Positions 1 through 8,101 of a DNA stretch of 45,811 nucleotides are shown piece after piece. Under the pieces are notes generated by a model that worked only from the letters and a program-made list of their open reading frames with translations, had not been told where the DNA came from and ran no database searches. The DNA lies in the IMG/VR virus record IMGVR_UViG_3300032084_001307, positions 1-45,811 of that record. One strand, written 5' to 3'. Numbering within the stretch: the stretch's first letter is position 1; the number at the start of each line of letters is the position of its first letter. This DNA comes from a virus. Made by a program: the position numbers and the translations under genes.

Positions 1-91
1 TTGGGTATACCGAAGAACAAATAGACGAATTTATCGCCGCAGAGATGCCTTGTGCATGTGGCCACTGTAAATGGGATCAATGATGAGTAGT
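1..91. repeat. Terminal redundancy of the contig, left copy
   Basis: These 91 bases are identical to the last 91 bases of the window. They contain the last 27 codons and stop of the gene that is complete at 45147-45803, then the start of the next gene at 80. The copy lies inside coding sequence and has no features of a packaging end, so it reads as the overlap left by assembling a circular or circularly closing genome rather than a biological terminal repeat. The natural ends are more likely near 36.4-36.8 kb. Confidence 0.9.
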
Positions 92-337
92 TTAAAACAC
101 ATGACTGCGGAGGAACTACAGGCAACGATAGATCACTCTATCAAGCAAGCAGACTACTATGAATTCGTCGCAGCTAACGCAGACAGGGCAATGCTTAGAG
201 CTGAGAAGCGGAAGCAAAGAGCATTAGCTAAGCTTAACGGAGTAGAAACACACGTATTTTGGGCGCATAAGTACCTAAACGAGAAAACCTCTAAGCAGAC
301 TACATGGTCTAACTTGACAAGAGCAGACAGTAAATGA
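80..337 (+). CDS. Small protein of unknown function before the helicase
   Basis: Encodes 85 residues, mostly charged and helical, with many Ala, Lys and Glu in the middle and no recognisable domain or membrane segment. The ATG at 80 overlaps the stop of the preceding gene (ATGATGA). An in-frame ATG at 83 is an equal alternative, and one at 71 would lengthen the overlap. Its stop overlaps the helicase start in an ATGA at 334-337, so the two are probably translationally coupled. Function unknown; position between primase and helicase suggests, without proving, a role in replication. Confidence 0.7.
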   Translation: MMSSLKHMTAEELQATIDHSIKQADYYEFVAANADRAMLRAEKRKQRALAKLNGVETHVFWAHKYLNEKTSKQTTWSNLTRADSK

Positions 338-1584
338 TCGACTTAGCACTACTCCGAGTAATTAAATACCAGGCAGAATTCAATAAAGTGAGCCGGTATA
401 TACCGGTCAGCGCTATTGACAAACGTACAAAGGCTATCACCGAAGACATACGTAAGTACTTCGAGATGGCACCAGAAGAGGAAGTACTAGACTTCCCTTC
501 ATTCAGAAGCATGTTCTTCACAACTTGGCACAAAGGCTTAAAGGACGAGGATTGCGATTACTACAACAAAGTGATTAGCAACATGGAACAGGACGTTCCA
601 ACCGAGGTGAAGAAACATTTAATCAACAGCCTACTGGAGCTAGAACTAGTAACAGACGTGGCTAACGTAGCAGAACGTTACAACCGTGGCGAGGATATGT
701 TCGCCATGGACGAATTAGAGGAGCTTGTGACCACAGCCAAATCCAATATGGATCGGGCAACAGACCAAAGCTACTCAACATTCGATGACGATGTGACAGT
801 AGACGAGCTGAGCCCAGACCAAGGGCTACAGTGGCCGATTGAGTGTATGAACACTACTTACCGGCGCATCTGGCCAGGTGATCAATATATCGTAGCTGCA
901 CGCCCTGGCAAAGGTAAGACAACCTTCCTAACTCACTTGAACTACGCTATGGCGCAGGACATGGATGAAGGTAAGGCAGTAATCTGGTTCAACAACGAAT
1001 CAAAACGACAACGTATCATGCAGCGGCAGATCCAGTCAGCATTAGGTCTGACCAATAACGAGCTGCGTGAACTACAGCAAAAGGGTGAACTCAAAGATGC
1101 TTACATTAACGCCATGGGAAGCGCTGACCGAGTACGGGTATACGACATCCACGGGAAAGATATACGTTACCTCGAAGAGATTCTGGCGACTGTGGGCACT
1201 GGTAAAGTCGGTGCTATCATCTTTGACATGCTCGACAATGTACGCCTCCAAACTACTAAAGACGTTCGGGAAGACCAACGACTGGAGAAACTCTATCAAC
1301 GAAGCCGAGAGCTCGGAGTAGAGTACGACTGCCCAGTATTCGCTACGTCACAGATCAGTAATGAGGGCGCTAACTTGATGTTCCCGACAGAGAATATGTT
1401 GAAAGACTCCAAGACCGGTAAACAGGGTGCCTGTGACGGTATTATTATGATCGGCTCAAGCGACGACCCACTACAAGCGAATTACCGTGGTATGTCAATG
1501 CCCAAGTCTAAGTCCAGACGTGAAGGTCAGGCAGACTTACGTGAAGAAGTACTCTTCGATCAAGATCGCGGGCGGTACAAGTAA
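334..1584 (+). CDS. Replicative DNA helicase, DnaB-like, without primase domain
   Basis: 416 residues. A RecA-like hexameric helicase core is clear: Walker A GKGKTT at about residues 192-197, Walker B in GAIIFDMLDNV near residues 293-303 and an ATSQISNEG sensor-type motif near 337-345. The first 165 or so residues are acidic and helical and may form the linker or primase-contact region. In T7 the primase and helicase are one protein (gp4). Here the primase is a separate gene at 43879-44679, so the activities are split. It would unwind DNA ahead of the polymerase encoded at 3228-5570. The start overlaps the upstream stop (ATGA). Confidence 0.93.
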   Translation: MIDLALLRVIKYQAEFNKVSRYIPVSAIDKRTKAITEDIRKYFEMAPEEEVLDFPSFRSMFFTTWHKGLKDEDCDYYNKVISNMEQDVPTEVKKHLINSLLELELVTDVANVAERYNRGEDMFAMDELEELVTTAKSNMDRATDQSYSTFDDDVTVDELSPDQGLQWPIECMNTTYRRIWPGDQYIVAARPGKGKTTFLTHLNYAMAQDMDEGKAVIWFNNESKRQRIMQRQIQSALGLTNNELRELQQKGELKDAYINAMGSADRVRVYDIHGKDIRYLEEILATVGTGKVGAIIFDMLDNVRLQTTKDVREDQRLEKLYQRSRELGVEYDCPVFATSQISNEGANLMFPTENMLKDSKTGKQGACDGIIMIGSSDDPLQANYRGMSMPKSKSRREGQADLREEVLFDQDRGRYK

Positions 1585-1648
1585 TGTTTGGTTTGATGAA
1601 ATATTGATAAACGGGTACGCTATAATACAGGCGAAACAGAGAGCAAGT

Positions 1649-2257
1649 ATGCAATATAGTAAAGAACAAGTTTTCGGGAAGTACTACAAACCACGTACGA
1701 CAGAGGAAAGCGAAAAACTACAGTTGATCGTGATAGAACTAGGTGGTCGGTGGAAATCCCAAGAGATAGACGGGAAACTAGGTGAAGTAATATTTTGCGG
1801 TATTGACGGTATTCACGTAAGTGAAGACGGAATAATGGTGTTGGTAGAAAGTACAGTAACCGACCCACTGCCTTGGAAACACCCAGAAGATCCTGTGCCG
1901 CAAACAGCAACAAGTCTACCAAACGACTATAAGATCACAGAATCTAAAGGTGACGCCTTTAAGTACGATGGCGGCAAGATCCGAATGGACTTACTGCCAC
2001 TACCAGTACTTGAAAAGGTAGCCGAAGTAATGCAATGGGCCGTGGAAGTCAAAGGTTACACTGAAGGTAGCTGGGCAAACGTACCAGACGGCGAACGTCG
2101 TTACCAAGCAGCATGCCTGCGTCACTCGACTGCAATCCAGAAGGGTGAGCGCTTCGACGACGAATCCAAGCTGCTACATGCGGCACATAAAGCGTGCTGT
2201 GCCCTATTCGAGTTGCACTATGCTATAAACGGTGAGTCAGATGGAACAACTAAGTAA
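1649..2257 (+). CDS. DUF5664-type putative dATP/dGTP diphosphohydrolase
   Basis: About 202 residues. The C-terminal half has the layout of the DUF5664 family, labelled dATP/dGTP diphosphohydrolase in databases: YDGGKIRMDLLPLPVLEKVA, a central RYQAACLRHSTA helix, then a DDESKLLHAAHKACCALF segment with acidic and His residues expected to hold metal. The N-terminal 100 residues are lineage-specific. The family is related to MazG-like all-alpha NTP pyrophosphatases and would change the dNTP pool. The longer open frame starting at 1487 runs inside the helicase gene; the first ATG after the helicase is at 1649, preceded by a weak GAGAGC. Confidence 0.72.
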   Translation: MQYSKEQVFGKYYKPRTTEESEKLQLIVIELGGRWKSQEIDGKLGEVIFCGIDGIHVSEDGIMVLVESTVTDPLPWKHPEDPVPQTATSLPNDYKITESKGDAFKYDGGKIRMDLLPLPVLEKVAEVMQWAVEVKGYTEGSWANVPDGERRYQAACLRHSTAIQKGERFDDESKLLHAAHKACCALFELHYAINGESDGTTK

Positions 2258-2609
2258 AGCTCAAGCGGAAGAAGCTGTATTCAAGTTACGCGATGCAGTA
2301 GTGAAAGCAGAGATGTCTTTCACACAACAATACGGTATAGAGCATAAACCACAGCTAGTTGTATACATACACGACGAGTTCATGTGGAAAATCAGAGCAG
2401 GTCTATACGGCGAGTTGCATCAGGTAGCTTTTGAAGTACACCAGGAAGGCACAATACACGGCCACGCTCTTGTTCGTGTGTTACCAATGAATGTGGCACA
2501 ACCAGACTTCATAGTAGTAACATTAAACAAACCTAGAGAAGAGGCAACACGTTTTGGATACGTTGAATCTAATAAAACAGTTCGAAGGGTGCCAACTCCG
2601 CGCCTATAA
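2241..2609 (+). CDS. Protein of unknown function
   Basis: 122 residues, soluble, mixed alpha/beta by appearance, with no domain I can name. A VVYIHDEFMWKI stretch superficially recalls polymerase motif C, but nothing else supports that link. The ATG at 2241 has GGTGAG at a good distance; a GTG at 2232 is an alternative. It overlaps the DUF5664 gene before it and its last 56 bases overlap the lysozyme gene, so all three probably lie on one transcript. Confidence 0.65.
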   Translation: MEQLSKAQAEEAVFKLRDAVVKAEMSFTQQYGIEHKPQLVVYIHDEFMWKIRAGLYGELHQVAFEVHQEGTIHGHALVRVLPMNVAQPDFIVVTLNKPREEATRFGYVESNKTVRRVPTPRL

Positions 2610-2970
2610 GTGTCCGGCAGGTGTCTGGACTATCGGCTACGGCCACACTGGCACCGCGGCCTTCGAAGGTAACATCATCTCACAACAGGAGGCCACAGAG
2701 CTTCTTGAGCAGGATGTGCGGAAGTTTAAAGATGAGATTGGTCGTCTGGTAAAGGTAACCTTAAACACTAACCAATACGCGGCAGTACTGTCGTTTGTGT
2801 ACAACTTAGGCTCAACTAACTTTGCAGCCAGTACGCTATTGGTTCGTATTAACGACCGTAAGTGGTTGCTAGCAGCAATGGAATTCCAAAAGTGGAGCCT
2901 CGTTGGAGGTGTTCGCAGTAAGGGACTACTCCGTCGTCGACTGGCTGAAGCACAACTATTTGTGAGCTAA
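2554..2970 (+). CDS. Endolysin, T4-type lysozyme (glycoside hydrolase family 24)
   Basis: 138 residues. Hydrolyses the beta-1,4 bond between MurNAc and GlcNAc in peptidoglycan. The family signature is plain: E11 in FEG, C20 and T26 then IGYGHT. These fall at the same numbers as the T4 lysozyme triad E11-D20-T26, with Cys replacing Asp20, as in many phage endolysins. There is no signal peptide, so release probably needs a holin. The start is a TTG; no ATG or GTG lies upstream of the catalytic Glu in this frame. Its place between helicase and DNA polymerase mirrors T7 gene 3.5, although gp3.5 is an unrelated amidase. It is short for the family. Confidence 0.88.
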   Translation: MDTLNLIKQFEGCQLRAYKCPAGVWTIGYGHTGTAAFEGNIISQQEATELLEQDVRKFKDEIGRLVKVTLNTNQYAAVLSFVYNLGSTNFAASTLLVRINDRKWLLAAMEFQKWSLVGGVRSKGLLRRRLAEAQLFVS

Positions 2971-2971
2971 C

Positions 2972-3088
2972 GTGGAAGAGCCAGAGAAACACGCCATTCG
3001 CATAGCGGTAGTGGCGGCACTGTTATTAACGGCGCCTACTTGGTTAACTGTAATTGTAGCGGGAGTAAGCTGGTGTTGCGGACAATAA
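2972..3088 (+). CDS. Small membrane protein after the lysozyme, lysis candidate
   Basis: A 38-codon frame starting GTG one base after the lysozyme stop. The product begins with a short charged segment (EEPEKH) followed by about 25 hydrophobic residues (AVVAALLLTAPTWLTVIVAG and onward), enough for one membrane span, and ends with a Cys pair. Position and topology fit a small holin-like or accessory lysis protein, but many phage membrane peptides look like this and there is no homology evidence. It overlaps the next gene by 16 bases. Confidence 0.5.
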   Translation: MEEPEKHAIRIAVVAALLLTAPTWLTVIVAGVSWCCGQ

Positions 3089-3231
3089 AACCAACAGTAC
3101 AGATCCTATGGCAACCTAACGGTTTGTGGATAGGAGCGCACTGGTCAACGTACAACCGGCGACTGTGCATTAACCTAATACCGTGCGTAACTATTTGCGT
3201 GGTACTCAAAGGTGGAATCAAACCACGATGA
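3073..3231 (+). CDS. Small conserved-looking phage protein
   Basis: 52 residues from a GTG at 3073, with GGAGTAA about eight bases upstream; a TTG at 3040 would give 63 residues. The pattern VQILWQPNGLWIGAHW, then a basic patch, then a hydrophobic INLIPCVTICVVL end recalls short proteins often found beside DNA polymerase in T7-type phages. The C-terminal hydrophobic run may contact membrane. The stop overlaps the polymerase start (ATGA at 3228-3231). Function unknown. Confidence 0.55.
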   Translation: MLRTIKPTVQILWQPNGLWIGAHWSTYNRRLCINLIPCVTICVVLKGGIKPR

Positions 3232-5570
3232 AAGTCTTAACATTTGACCTTGAGGTCGAGAATCATAAACACAACAAGCGAGTAGCCAGTAACTTCTACG
3301 AGAAGAATTACATCGTAGAGGCTGGCTGGTCGTGGAACGGTGGTAAGCGTGAATCCAAACGATGGGATGCGTGGCACCGTGAGCCATGTATGTCCGAGCA
3401 ATTCAAGATGCTGGAAGCTGGCGACATCATTAACGGCTTCAATATCAAGTTTGACCTACTATGGGTCTGGGATAACCCCGAGCTACAAGCTGCACTGAAA
3501 CGTGGAGTAACGATTTACTGTGGTCAATACGTCGAGTACTTACTCGGTGGTATGACCCAAGATGTACAAATGGTGTCTATGAATGACACCGCAGAACAAT
3601 ACGGCGGTGGTTGTAAAATCGACGCTGTTAAAGAGATGTGGGAGGCAGGTCACCTGACCTCAGAGATTCCACCTGACCTCCTACACGATTACCTATGTGG
3701 TACTGACGAGATCGTCGGTGACGTACACAACACTTGGCTGATTATGAAAGGCCAGATCGAGCACATGCGTGAACACCATCCACCGGAGTTCCGTAAAATG
3801 CTGAAGTTTCGTATGGACGGACTCTTAGCAACTATTGAAATGGAATACAACGGGGTATTCGTTGACCGCGAGGTCGGTGAAGCCCGACGAATCAAACTGG
3901 TAGATGAGATCGCAGCAGCTACCCAAACGCTTGAGTCGTTTATTCCAGAGTTGCCACCGGAGCTAGAATTCAACTGGGGAAGCACAACACACAAATCTTG
4001 CCTAATCTTTGGCGGGGTGGTGAAGTATCAAAAATGGCAAGCGCACACGGACGAGAACGGTAACGTTATTTACGCTAAAAAGACCGAAAAGCAACCTCTC
4101 TTCCAAGGACAACCCATACCAGAGAGCGAATGTAAGAAGTCAGGTGAACTCTACTACTACCAAGTGACCGGGGAAACACCGGGCGCATTCGAGTACAAGG
4201 ACAAGTTCTACCTCAAACAAGACACATTTGCTGGTGGTAAACGAAAAGGTGAAGGCAAGACCAAGAACGTACAGGTAGATGACCTAGAGAAGCCCAAAGG
4301 CGCTAAGAAGGATCATTACTTCAAGTTCGAAGGCTACACCAAACCTGACAAACGCTGGTTGTCTACCATGACAGATGCCTATGACGGGCCTCTATACAGC
4401 ACAGCAGCCGACATCATCGAAACCCTAGGCAAGCGTGGGCTACCGTTCACAACGGCCTTAGCGAAGCGTGCAGCGATGCTCAAGGACTTAGGCACCTACT
4501 ACTACACTGAAGATGCCAAGGGTAACAAGAAGGGGATGCTCACGCTAGTCGGTGACGATAACCTACTGCACCACAAGTTGAATCACACCTCCACGGTGAC
4601 GGGTCGACTCTCATCCAGTGACCCAAACCTGCAGAACATACCGCGAGCAGACACCGACAAGAGTACCGGTGAGGCTAAGTCCGAGGTCAAGGCTATGTTC
4701 CGTACCCGATTCGAGGGTGGAGCCATGGCTGAGATTGATTACTCTCAGCTAGAGGTTGTGGTTCAGGGTGTACTAACCAGAGACAAGCAGCTAATGCAGG
4801 ATTTAAACGATAAGGTGGACTTCCACTGTAAGCGTCTATCCGCAAAGCTCAAAGAAGACTACCAACACGTCTGGAACATGTGCCACGTCGAGGAAGACGC
4901 TGAGTACAAGATCGGACGTACCAACGCTAAAGTGTTCTCATTCCAGCGTGCATATGGCGCCGGGGCTGAGACCATTAGTGAGTCGACTGGAATGCCTCGC
5001 AGTGAGGTAGACGAGTTGATTGCGGCGGAGGAGTCCTTGTACCCAGCCGTAGTAGACTTCGACAAGATGCTCGAGGAGACGATCAAGCGTAACCGCTATG
5101 TGACGGACTCGAAGATCTTTATCAATGGCGTAGCGTTTACTCGTGGTGAATCGTTTTGGGACTCTCCAACAGGTACACGGTACGTATGGCGGGAGCATGA
5201 GGCACCTGAGTTCCTACATGCCAAGGGTAAGTACACCGGCTTTAGCCCGACTGAGCGTAAGAATTACCCAGTCCAAGGCTTCGGTGGTGAAATCGTACAA
5301 ACCATGCTCGGTAAGGTGTTTCGGTACTTAGTAGAGAATGACCGTTTTGACAACAAACTGTTACTAGTAAATACCGTGCATGACTGCCTATGGCTAGATG
5401 GTGACAGTAACCTAATCAATCAACAGGCACCAGTGATCCAAAAGATCCTAGAGTCTGTACCAGAAGTATTTAACGAAGCGTTCCCTAATTTGAATGTTGA
5501 AGTACCTTTCCCGTGTGAAACCGAGGTAGGTGTGGACATGTTCGATATGGACGTACTACATGTGGAGTAA
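3228..5570 (+). CDS. DNA polymerase, family A, T7 gp5 type
   Basis: 780 residues. It replicates the phage genome and has a proofreading 3'-5' exonuclease domain. Exo I is FDLEVE with D7 and E9, and exo II is GFNIKFD. Polymerase motif A is EIDYSQLE with D504, motif B is R564 to K568 to Y576 (RTNAK then YGAG), and motif C is VHD with D719. T7 gp5 is 704 residues; the extra length lies mainly around residues 260-400, in and before the thumb region, where T7 binds thioredoxin. Residue F572 occupies the place of T7 Tyr526. The first in-frame ATG is at 3183; the ATG at 3228 overlaps the preceding stop and starts exactly at the exonuclease motif, so it is preferred. Confidence 0.96.
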   Translation: MKVLTFDLEVENHKHNKRVASNFYEKNYIVEAGWSWNGGKRESKRWDAWHREPCMSEQFKMLEAGDIINGFNIKFDLLWVWDNPELQAALKRGVTIYCGQYVEYLLGGMTQDVQMVSMNDTAEQYGGGCKIDAVKEMWEAGHLTSEIPPDLLHDYLCGTDEIVGDVHNTWLIMKGQIEHMREHHPPEFRKMLKFRMDGLLATIEMEYNGVFVDREVGEARRIKLVDEIAAATQTLESFIPELPPELEFNWGSTTHKSCLIFGGVVKYQKWQAHTDENGNVIYAKKTEKQPLFQGQPIPESECKKSGELYYYQVTGETPGAFEYKDKFYLKQDTFAGGKRKGEGKTKNVQVDDLEKPKGAKKDHYFKFEGYTKPDKRWLSTMTDAYDGPLYSTAADIIETLGKRGLPFTTALAKRAAMLKDLGTYYYTEDAKGNKKGMLTLVGDDNLLHHKLNHTSTVTGRLSSSDPNLQNIPRADTDKSTGEAKSEVKAMFRTRFEGGAMAEIDYSQLEVVVQGVLTRDKQLMQDLNDKVDFHCKRLSAKLKEDYQHVWNMCHVEEDAEYKIGRTNAKVFSFQRAYGAGAETISESTGMPRSEVDELIAAEESLYPAVVDFDKMLEETIKRNRYVTDSKIFINGVAFTRGESFWDSPTGTRYVWREHEAPEFLHAKGKYTGFSPTERKNYPVQGFGGEIVQTMLGKVFRYLVENDRFDNKLLLVNTVHDCLWLDGDSNLINQQAPVIQKILESVPEVFNEAFPNLNVEVPFPCETEVGVDMFDMDVLHVE

Positions 5571-5582
5571 ACAGGAATCAAC

Positions 5583-5786
5583 ATGAAATTAGCAAGTATC
5601 CTTCGTAACTTAACGAAGACAGCAAAACAGCTCGAGCAATTCGCAGAAGCTAAAGACAAAGAAGCTCAAGCTAAGCGTGAGAAAGCATCGGTAATGATGC
5701 AAGACGCATTGACAGCAGGCTCAGAAGCAAGTGGAGCACGTACCGTTCGCGGTAACATCCAGAAACTAATCGGAGAAGACCAATAG
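5583..5786 (+). CDS. Small charged helical protein of unknown function
   Basis: 67 residues, probably a long charged helix (LEQFAEAKDKEAQAKREK), with no domain I recognise. AGGAA lies ten bases before the ATG. It fills the gap between DNA polymerase and the ssDNA-binding protein and its stop overlaps the GTG start of the latter. Position suggests a helper of the replisome, which is inference only. Confidence 0.65.
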   Translation: MKLASILRNLTKTAKQLEQFAEAKDKEAQAKREKASVMMQDALTAGSEASGARTVRGNIQKLIGEDQ

Positions 5787-6628
5787 TGGATTATAGCAAG
5801 CTAGGCCAGGCAGCAGCGGCCACAGAAGATCTAACGCAAGACAAAAAGTTTGAACGCGAACTACCCCGTGCTGGTGTAGCACTACTCCGCTTCCGTGAGT
5901 ACATCGAGTTAGGTCGACACGAAGCAGCAAACACCGCGTATAAGCCATCATTAAAGGTGATGCTGGTGTTTGAGTTGAACCATCCAGACCATCTGATTGA
6001 GATTGACGGTAAGAAAGTACCTCAGACGATCACTGTACGTACCAACAAAGGTACTACTGCTAAATCCGGGTTCCGTAAGCTGTTCAAAGTAATGAATGAT
6101 GCGTGCGGTGGTGGTAATACCCACTTCGTACAGATGTTAGGTAAACCATTCCTAGGTGAAATCTTCCACAACACATCTGGTGAGGGCGACAAGAAGAAAA
6201 CATTCGCCAATCTGGACAAGGACGGTGCTTACTCACTGAAAGCCCCAGTACAAGTTGACGCGTTGAGCAACACTCAAACGCCGATCCCTGTAGCTGAACT
6301 TGATGGTGACATCAAAGCGTTCCTATGGGAACCGCAGCAACAGGATGCTGAAGGTAACACAGTAATCTCTGACGATGACATCAAAGAGATGTGGGAAAGC
6401 CTGTTCATCGAAGGTACTCGTGAAGTCGAGAAAGCTGACGGCACCAAAGAAGAAGTCTCCAAGAACTGGTTACAAGAAACCATCATGAAGAACCTCGAAT
6501 GGGAAGGTTCTGTAACTCAGGCTTTGACCCAGGAGCACATCAGCATTGATGACCACGCTACAGGCGCCGACGCCTTGGCCGGTGCGACTGACGCAGCTCC
6601 AGCAGGTGATCTACCAAACCTAGACTAG
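5786..6628 (+). CDS. Putative single-stranded DNA-binding protein
   Basis: 280 residues from a GTG that overlaps the preceding TAG. The layout resembles the ssDNA-binding proteins of T7-like and marine podophages: a core with LRFREYIELGRHE, a VMLVFELNHPDHLIEIDGK strand pair, a PFLGEIFHN strand, the typical KNLEWEGS motif, and an acidic, Ala/Asp-rich C-terminal tail ending DLPNLD. Acidic tails of such proteins contact polymerase and helicase. Gene order (polymerase, this gene, exonuclease) fits T7 gp2.5-like function. Assigned from pattern and context, not from a search. Confidence 0.68.
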   Translation: MDYSKLGQAAAATEDLTQDKKFERELPRAGVALLRFREYIELGRHEAANTAYKPSLKVMLVFELNHPDHLIEIDGKKVPQTITVRTNKGTTAKSGFRKLFKVMNDACGGGNTHFVQMLGKPFLGEIFHNTSGEGDKKKTFANLDKDGAYSLKAPVQVDALSNTQTPIPVAELDGDIKAFLWEPQQQDAEGNTVISDDDIKEMWESLFIEGTREVEKADGTKEEVSKNWLQETIMKNLEWEGSVTQALTQEHISIDDHATGADALAGATDAAPAGDLPNLD

Positions 6629-6639
6629 AGGTAACTATA

Positions 6640-7647
6640 GTGGACTTCCAGAAATTAGGTAGCCACTTAGGGAAAACTGACACGGCCCAGCGAAAGATCG
6701 TTACGGGCCGTACCCTCCAATTTGATGCTGATTTCGCTTGTTACGAAGCTGCTGATTTGGAGGGTTCTGTCAAGCAATCCTTCAGTGACCTACTAAAGAA
6801 CATTGACGCGAAACGCCGATTTGCTGGGGCAGAGTTCGTGAACGCTCATGTAACAATAGGCCGTAAGTCTGGTCGTGACGAGTTAGCAACAGTAAAAGAA
6901 TACCAAGAAAACAGAGACCCTGACGCACCAATTAAGGTGCTAGTACGCGAGCTGCGTAGTATGCTTGCTGACTATACAGGTGAAATGTGTACGCCAGTTG
7001 TAGGACGTTTCCGAGAGGCTGACGATAATATGGCACGAATGCAGACAGAGAGTATCCGAGATAAGGGTATTGACTCTTCTGTGATTATGTCTGGAGATAA
7101 AGACCTCTGGATGGTGCAAGGCTGGCACTGTAACAGCAAGACCAGTGAACTACGTAAGGCTGATGGCTACGGAACAATCGGATACGAGGACGTAGGCAAC
7201 GTAAAGCCCAAGCTAATGGCCAAGGGGACTGTGTGGTTCTGGCACCAGCTAATCATGGGCGACAAGGCAGACAACATACCCGGACTGGAGAAGATCTGTA
7301 ACAGTACGCTAGATCGTATAACACCCTTAAAGTCTAAGAAGCGCCGTAAGGCAGGCTCAGCAGCCTGTGGTGAAGCTAAGGCAGTGGCCCTACTAGAAGG
7401 TTTAAAGAGCGATGCTGAGGCGGCACAAGCCGTTTTAGGAGCTTACACAGCATACTATGACGCCGCGGCACACGAGCGTATGTTTGAGCAAGCCTATCTG
7501 TTATGGATGCAGCGCAGTGAAAGCGTGTTTGACGTAGTGGACTTCTTCGAGGAGATCGGTTGCCCGGTACGACCAACACCGGCACAGACTGAGATCTTAC
7601 TTAATTTTGAACGCGAGATGGAGAAACATTCACCATGCGGTTTATAG
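6640..7647 (+). CDS. 5'-3' exonuclease (T7 gp6-like, FEN/PIN fold)
   Basis: 335 residues from a GTG preceded by AGAGGTAA. It probably removes RNA primers and degrades host DNA. Acidic metal-binding positions are visible in FDADFACYEAAD near the N-terminus, in VGRFREADDNMA, in SGDKDLWMV and in IMGDKADNIPG. The last begins the helix-three-turn-helix of flap nucleases. A following basic insertion (LKSKKRRKAG) probably binds DNA. Placement after the ssDNA-binding protein and before ligase suits primer removal and nick sealing. Confidence 0.9.
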   Translation: MDFQKLGSHLGKTDTAQRKIVTGRTLQFDADFACYEAADLEGSVKQSFSDLLKNIDAKRRFAGAEFVNAHVTIGRKSGRDELATVKEYQENRDPDAPIKVLVRELRSMLADYTGEMCTPVVGRFREADDNMARMQTESIRDKGIDSSVIMSGDKDLWMVQGWHCNSKTSELRKADGYGTIGYEDVGNVKPKLMAKGTVWFWHQLIMGDKADNIPGLEKICNSTLDRITPLKSKKRRKAGSAACGEAKAVALLEGLKSDAEAAQAVLGAYTAYYDAAAHERMFEQAYLLWMQRSESVFDVVDFFEEIGCPVRPTPAQTEILLNFEREMEKHSPCGL

Positions 7648-7835
7648 TATTTTTAGCAGACGCTGCGGACGGTGATGAAACTGTCACGGCAGATGTCATC
7701 GAAACGGGTAGTGACGTAGCCCGTACAAACAAGCGTATCCTCCGTGAGTACTTCACCAAGCGTGGTGTACCGGCCAACCGTACAAAGTGGGCTATGAAGA
7801 AGATGGGATTCTGGGGCGAGGCATTAGGACGATGA
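7635..7835 (+). CDS. Small protein of unknown function
   Basis: 66 residues; starts inside the last codons of the exonuclease gene (13-base overlap) and ends in an ATGA overlap with the next gene. An acidic N-terminal half (ADAADGDETVTADVIETG) is followed by a basic, helical half (RILREYFTKRGVPANRTKWAMKKMGF). No family recognised. The double overlap supports it being translated. Confidence 0.65.
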   Translation: MRFIVFLADAADGDETVTADVIETGSDVARTNKRILREYFTKRGVPANRTKWAMKKMGFWGEALGR

Positions 7836-8101
7836 GCCGATTTGAACCTATTTACGGTGTAGCTAGCGAGCCTAAACGTTTCCGCATTTACACCATGATC
7901 GGTGGGCTGGAACGCGTGGCTTTTAAGCTAGATCGTGAGAATCAGCTACAACTACAACCGATCAATGAAAACGACTTTGCGTCTAACGTTGTACATGACG
8001 ACTCACATGGAGTGTTCTACTACGATGGTGTAAGCGTAGCTTATGAATCATACGTAGACTTAGACTTCTGTGCGTACAGGGAGTGGTGTAATGCTAAGTA
8101 G
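7832..8101 (+). CDS. Protein of unknown function
   Basis: 89 residues from the ATG at 7832, which overlaps the preceding stop; the same frame is open upstream to 7787 but that part lies inside the previous gene. Probably beta-rich (RFRIYTMIGGLERVAFKLD and YYDGVSVAYESYVDLDF), soluble, no known motif. The last codons contain a strong GGAG for the small frame that begins at 8091. Confidence 0.65.
   Translation: MSRFEPIYGVASEPKRFRIYTMIGGLERVAFKLDRENQLQLQPINENDFASNVVHDDSHGVFYYDGVSVAYESYVDLDFCAYREWCNAK

Noticed and set aside
1-91. The 91-base end repeat as the biological direct terminal repeat
   Set aside because: It lies in the middle of two coding genes far from terminase and early genes, and 91 bases is typical of an assembly overlap.
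1593-1626. Possible sigma-70 promoter (TATAAT at 1621) before the DUF5664 gene
   Set aside because: The -10 is perfect, but TTGATA lies only 11 bases and TTGATG 22 bases upstream; no -35 at 16-18 bases. It remains a weak possibility.
1649-2257. A 2-aminoadenine (Z-DNA) genome suggested by the DUF5664 protein
   Set aside because: No PurZ-like adenylosuccinate synthetase gene was seen and the DNA polymerase is of ordinary T7 type.
2340-2400. VVYIHDEFMW in the 122-aa protein as a polymerase motif C
   Set aside because: No other polymerase motif is present in this small protein.
6620-6645. SP6/T7-like AGAGGTAACTATAGTGG before the exonuclease gene
   Set aside because: A single occurrence, differs from the duplicated promoter repeat, and the AGAGGTAA is explained as the ribosome site for the GTG start at 6640.
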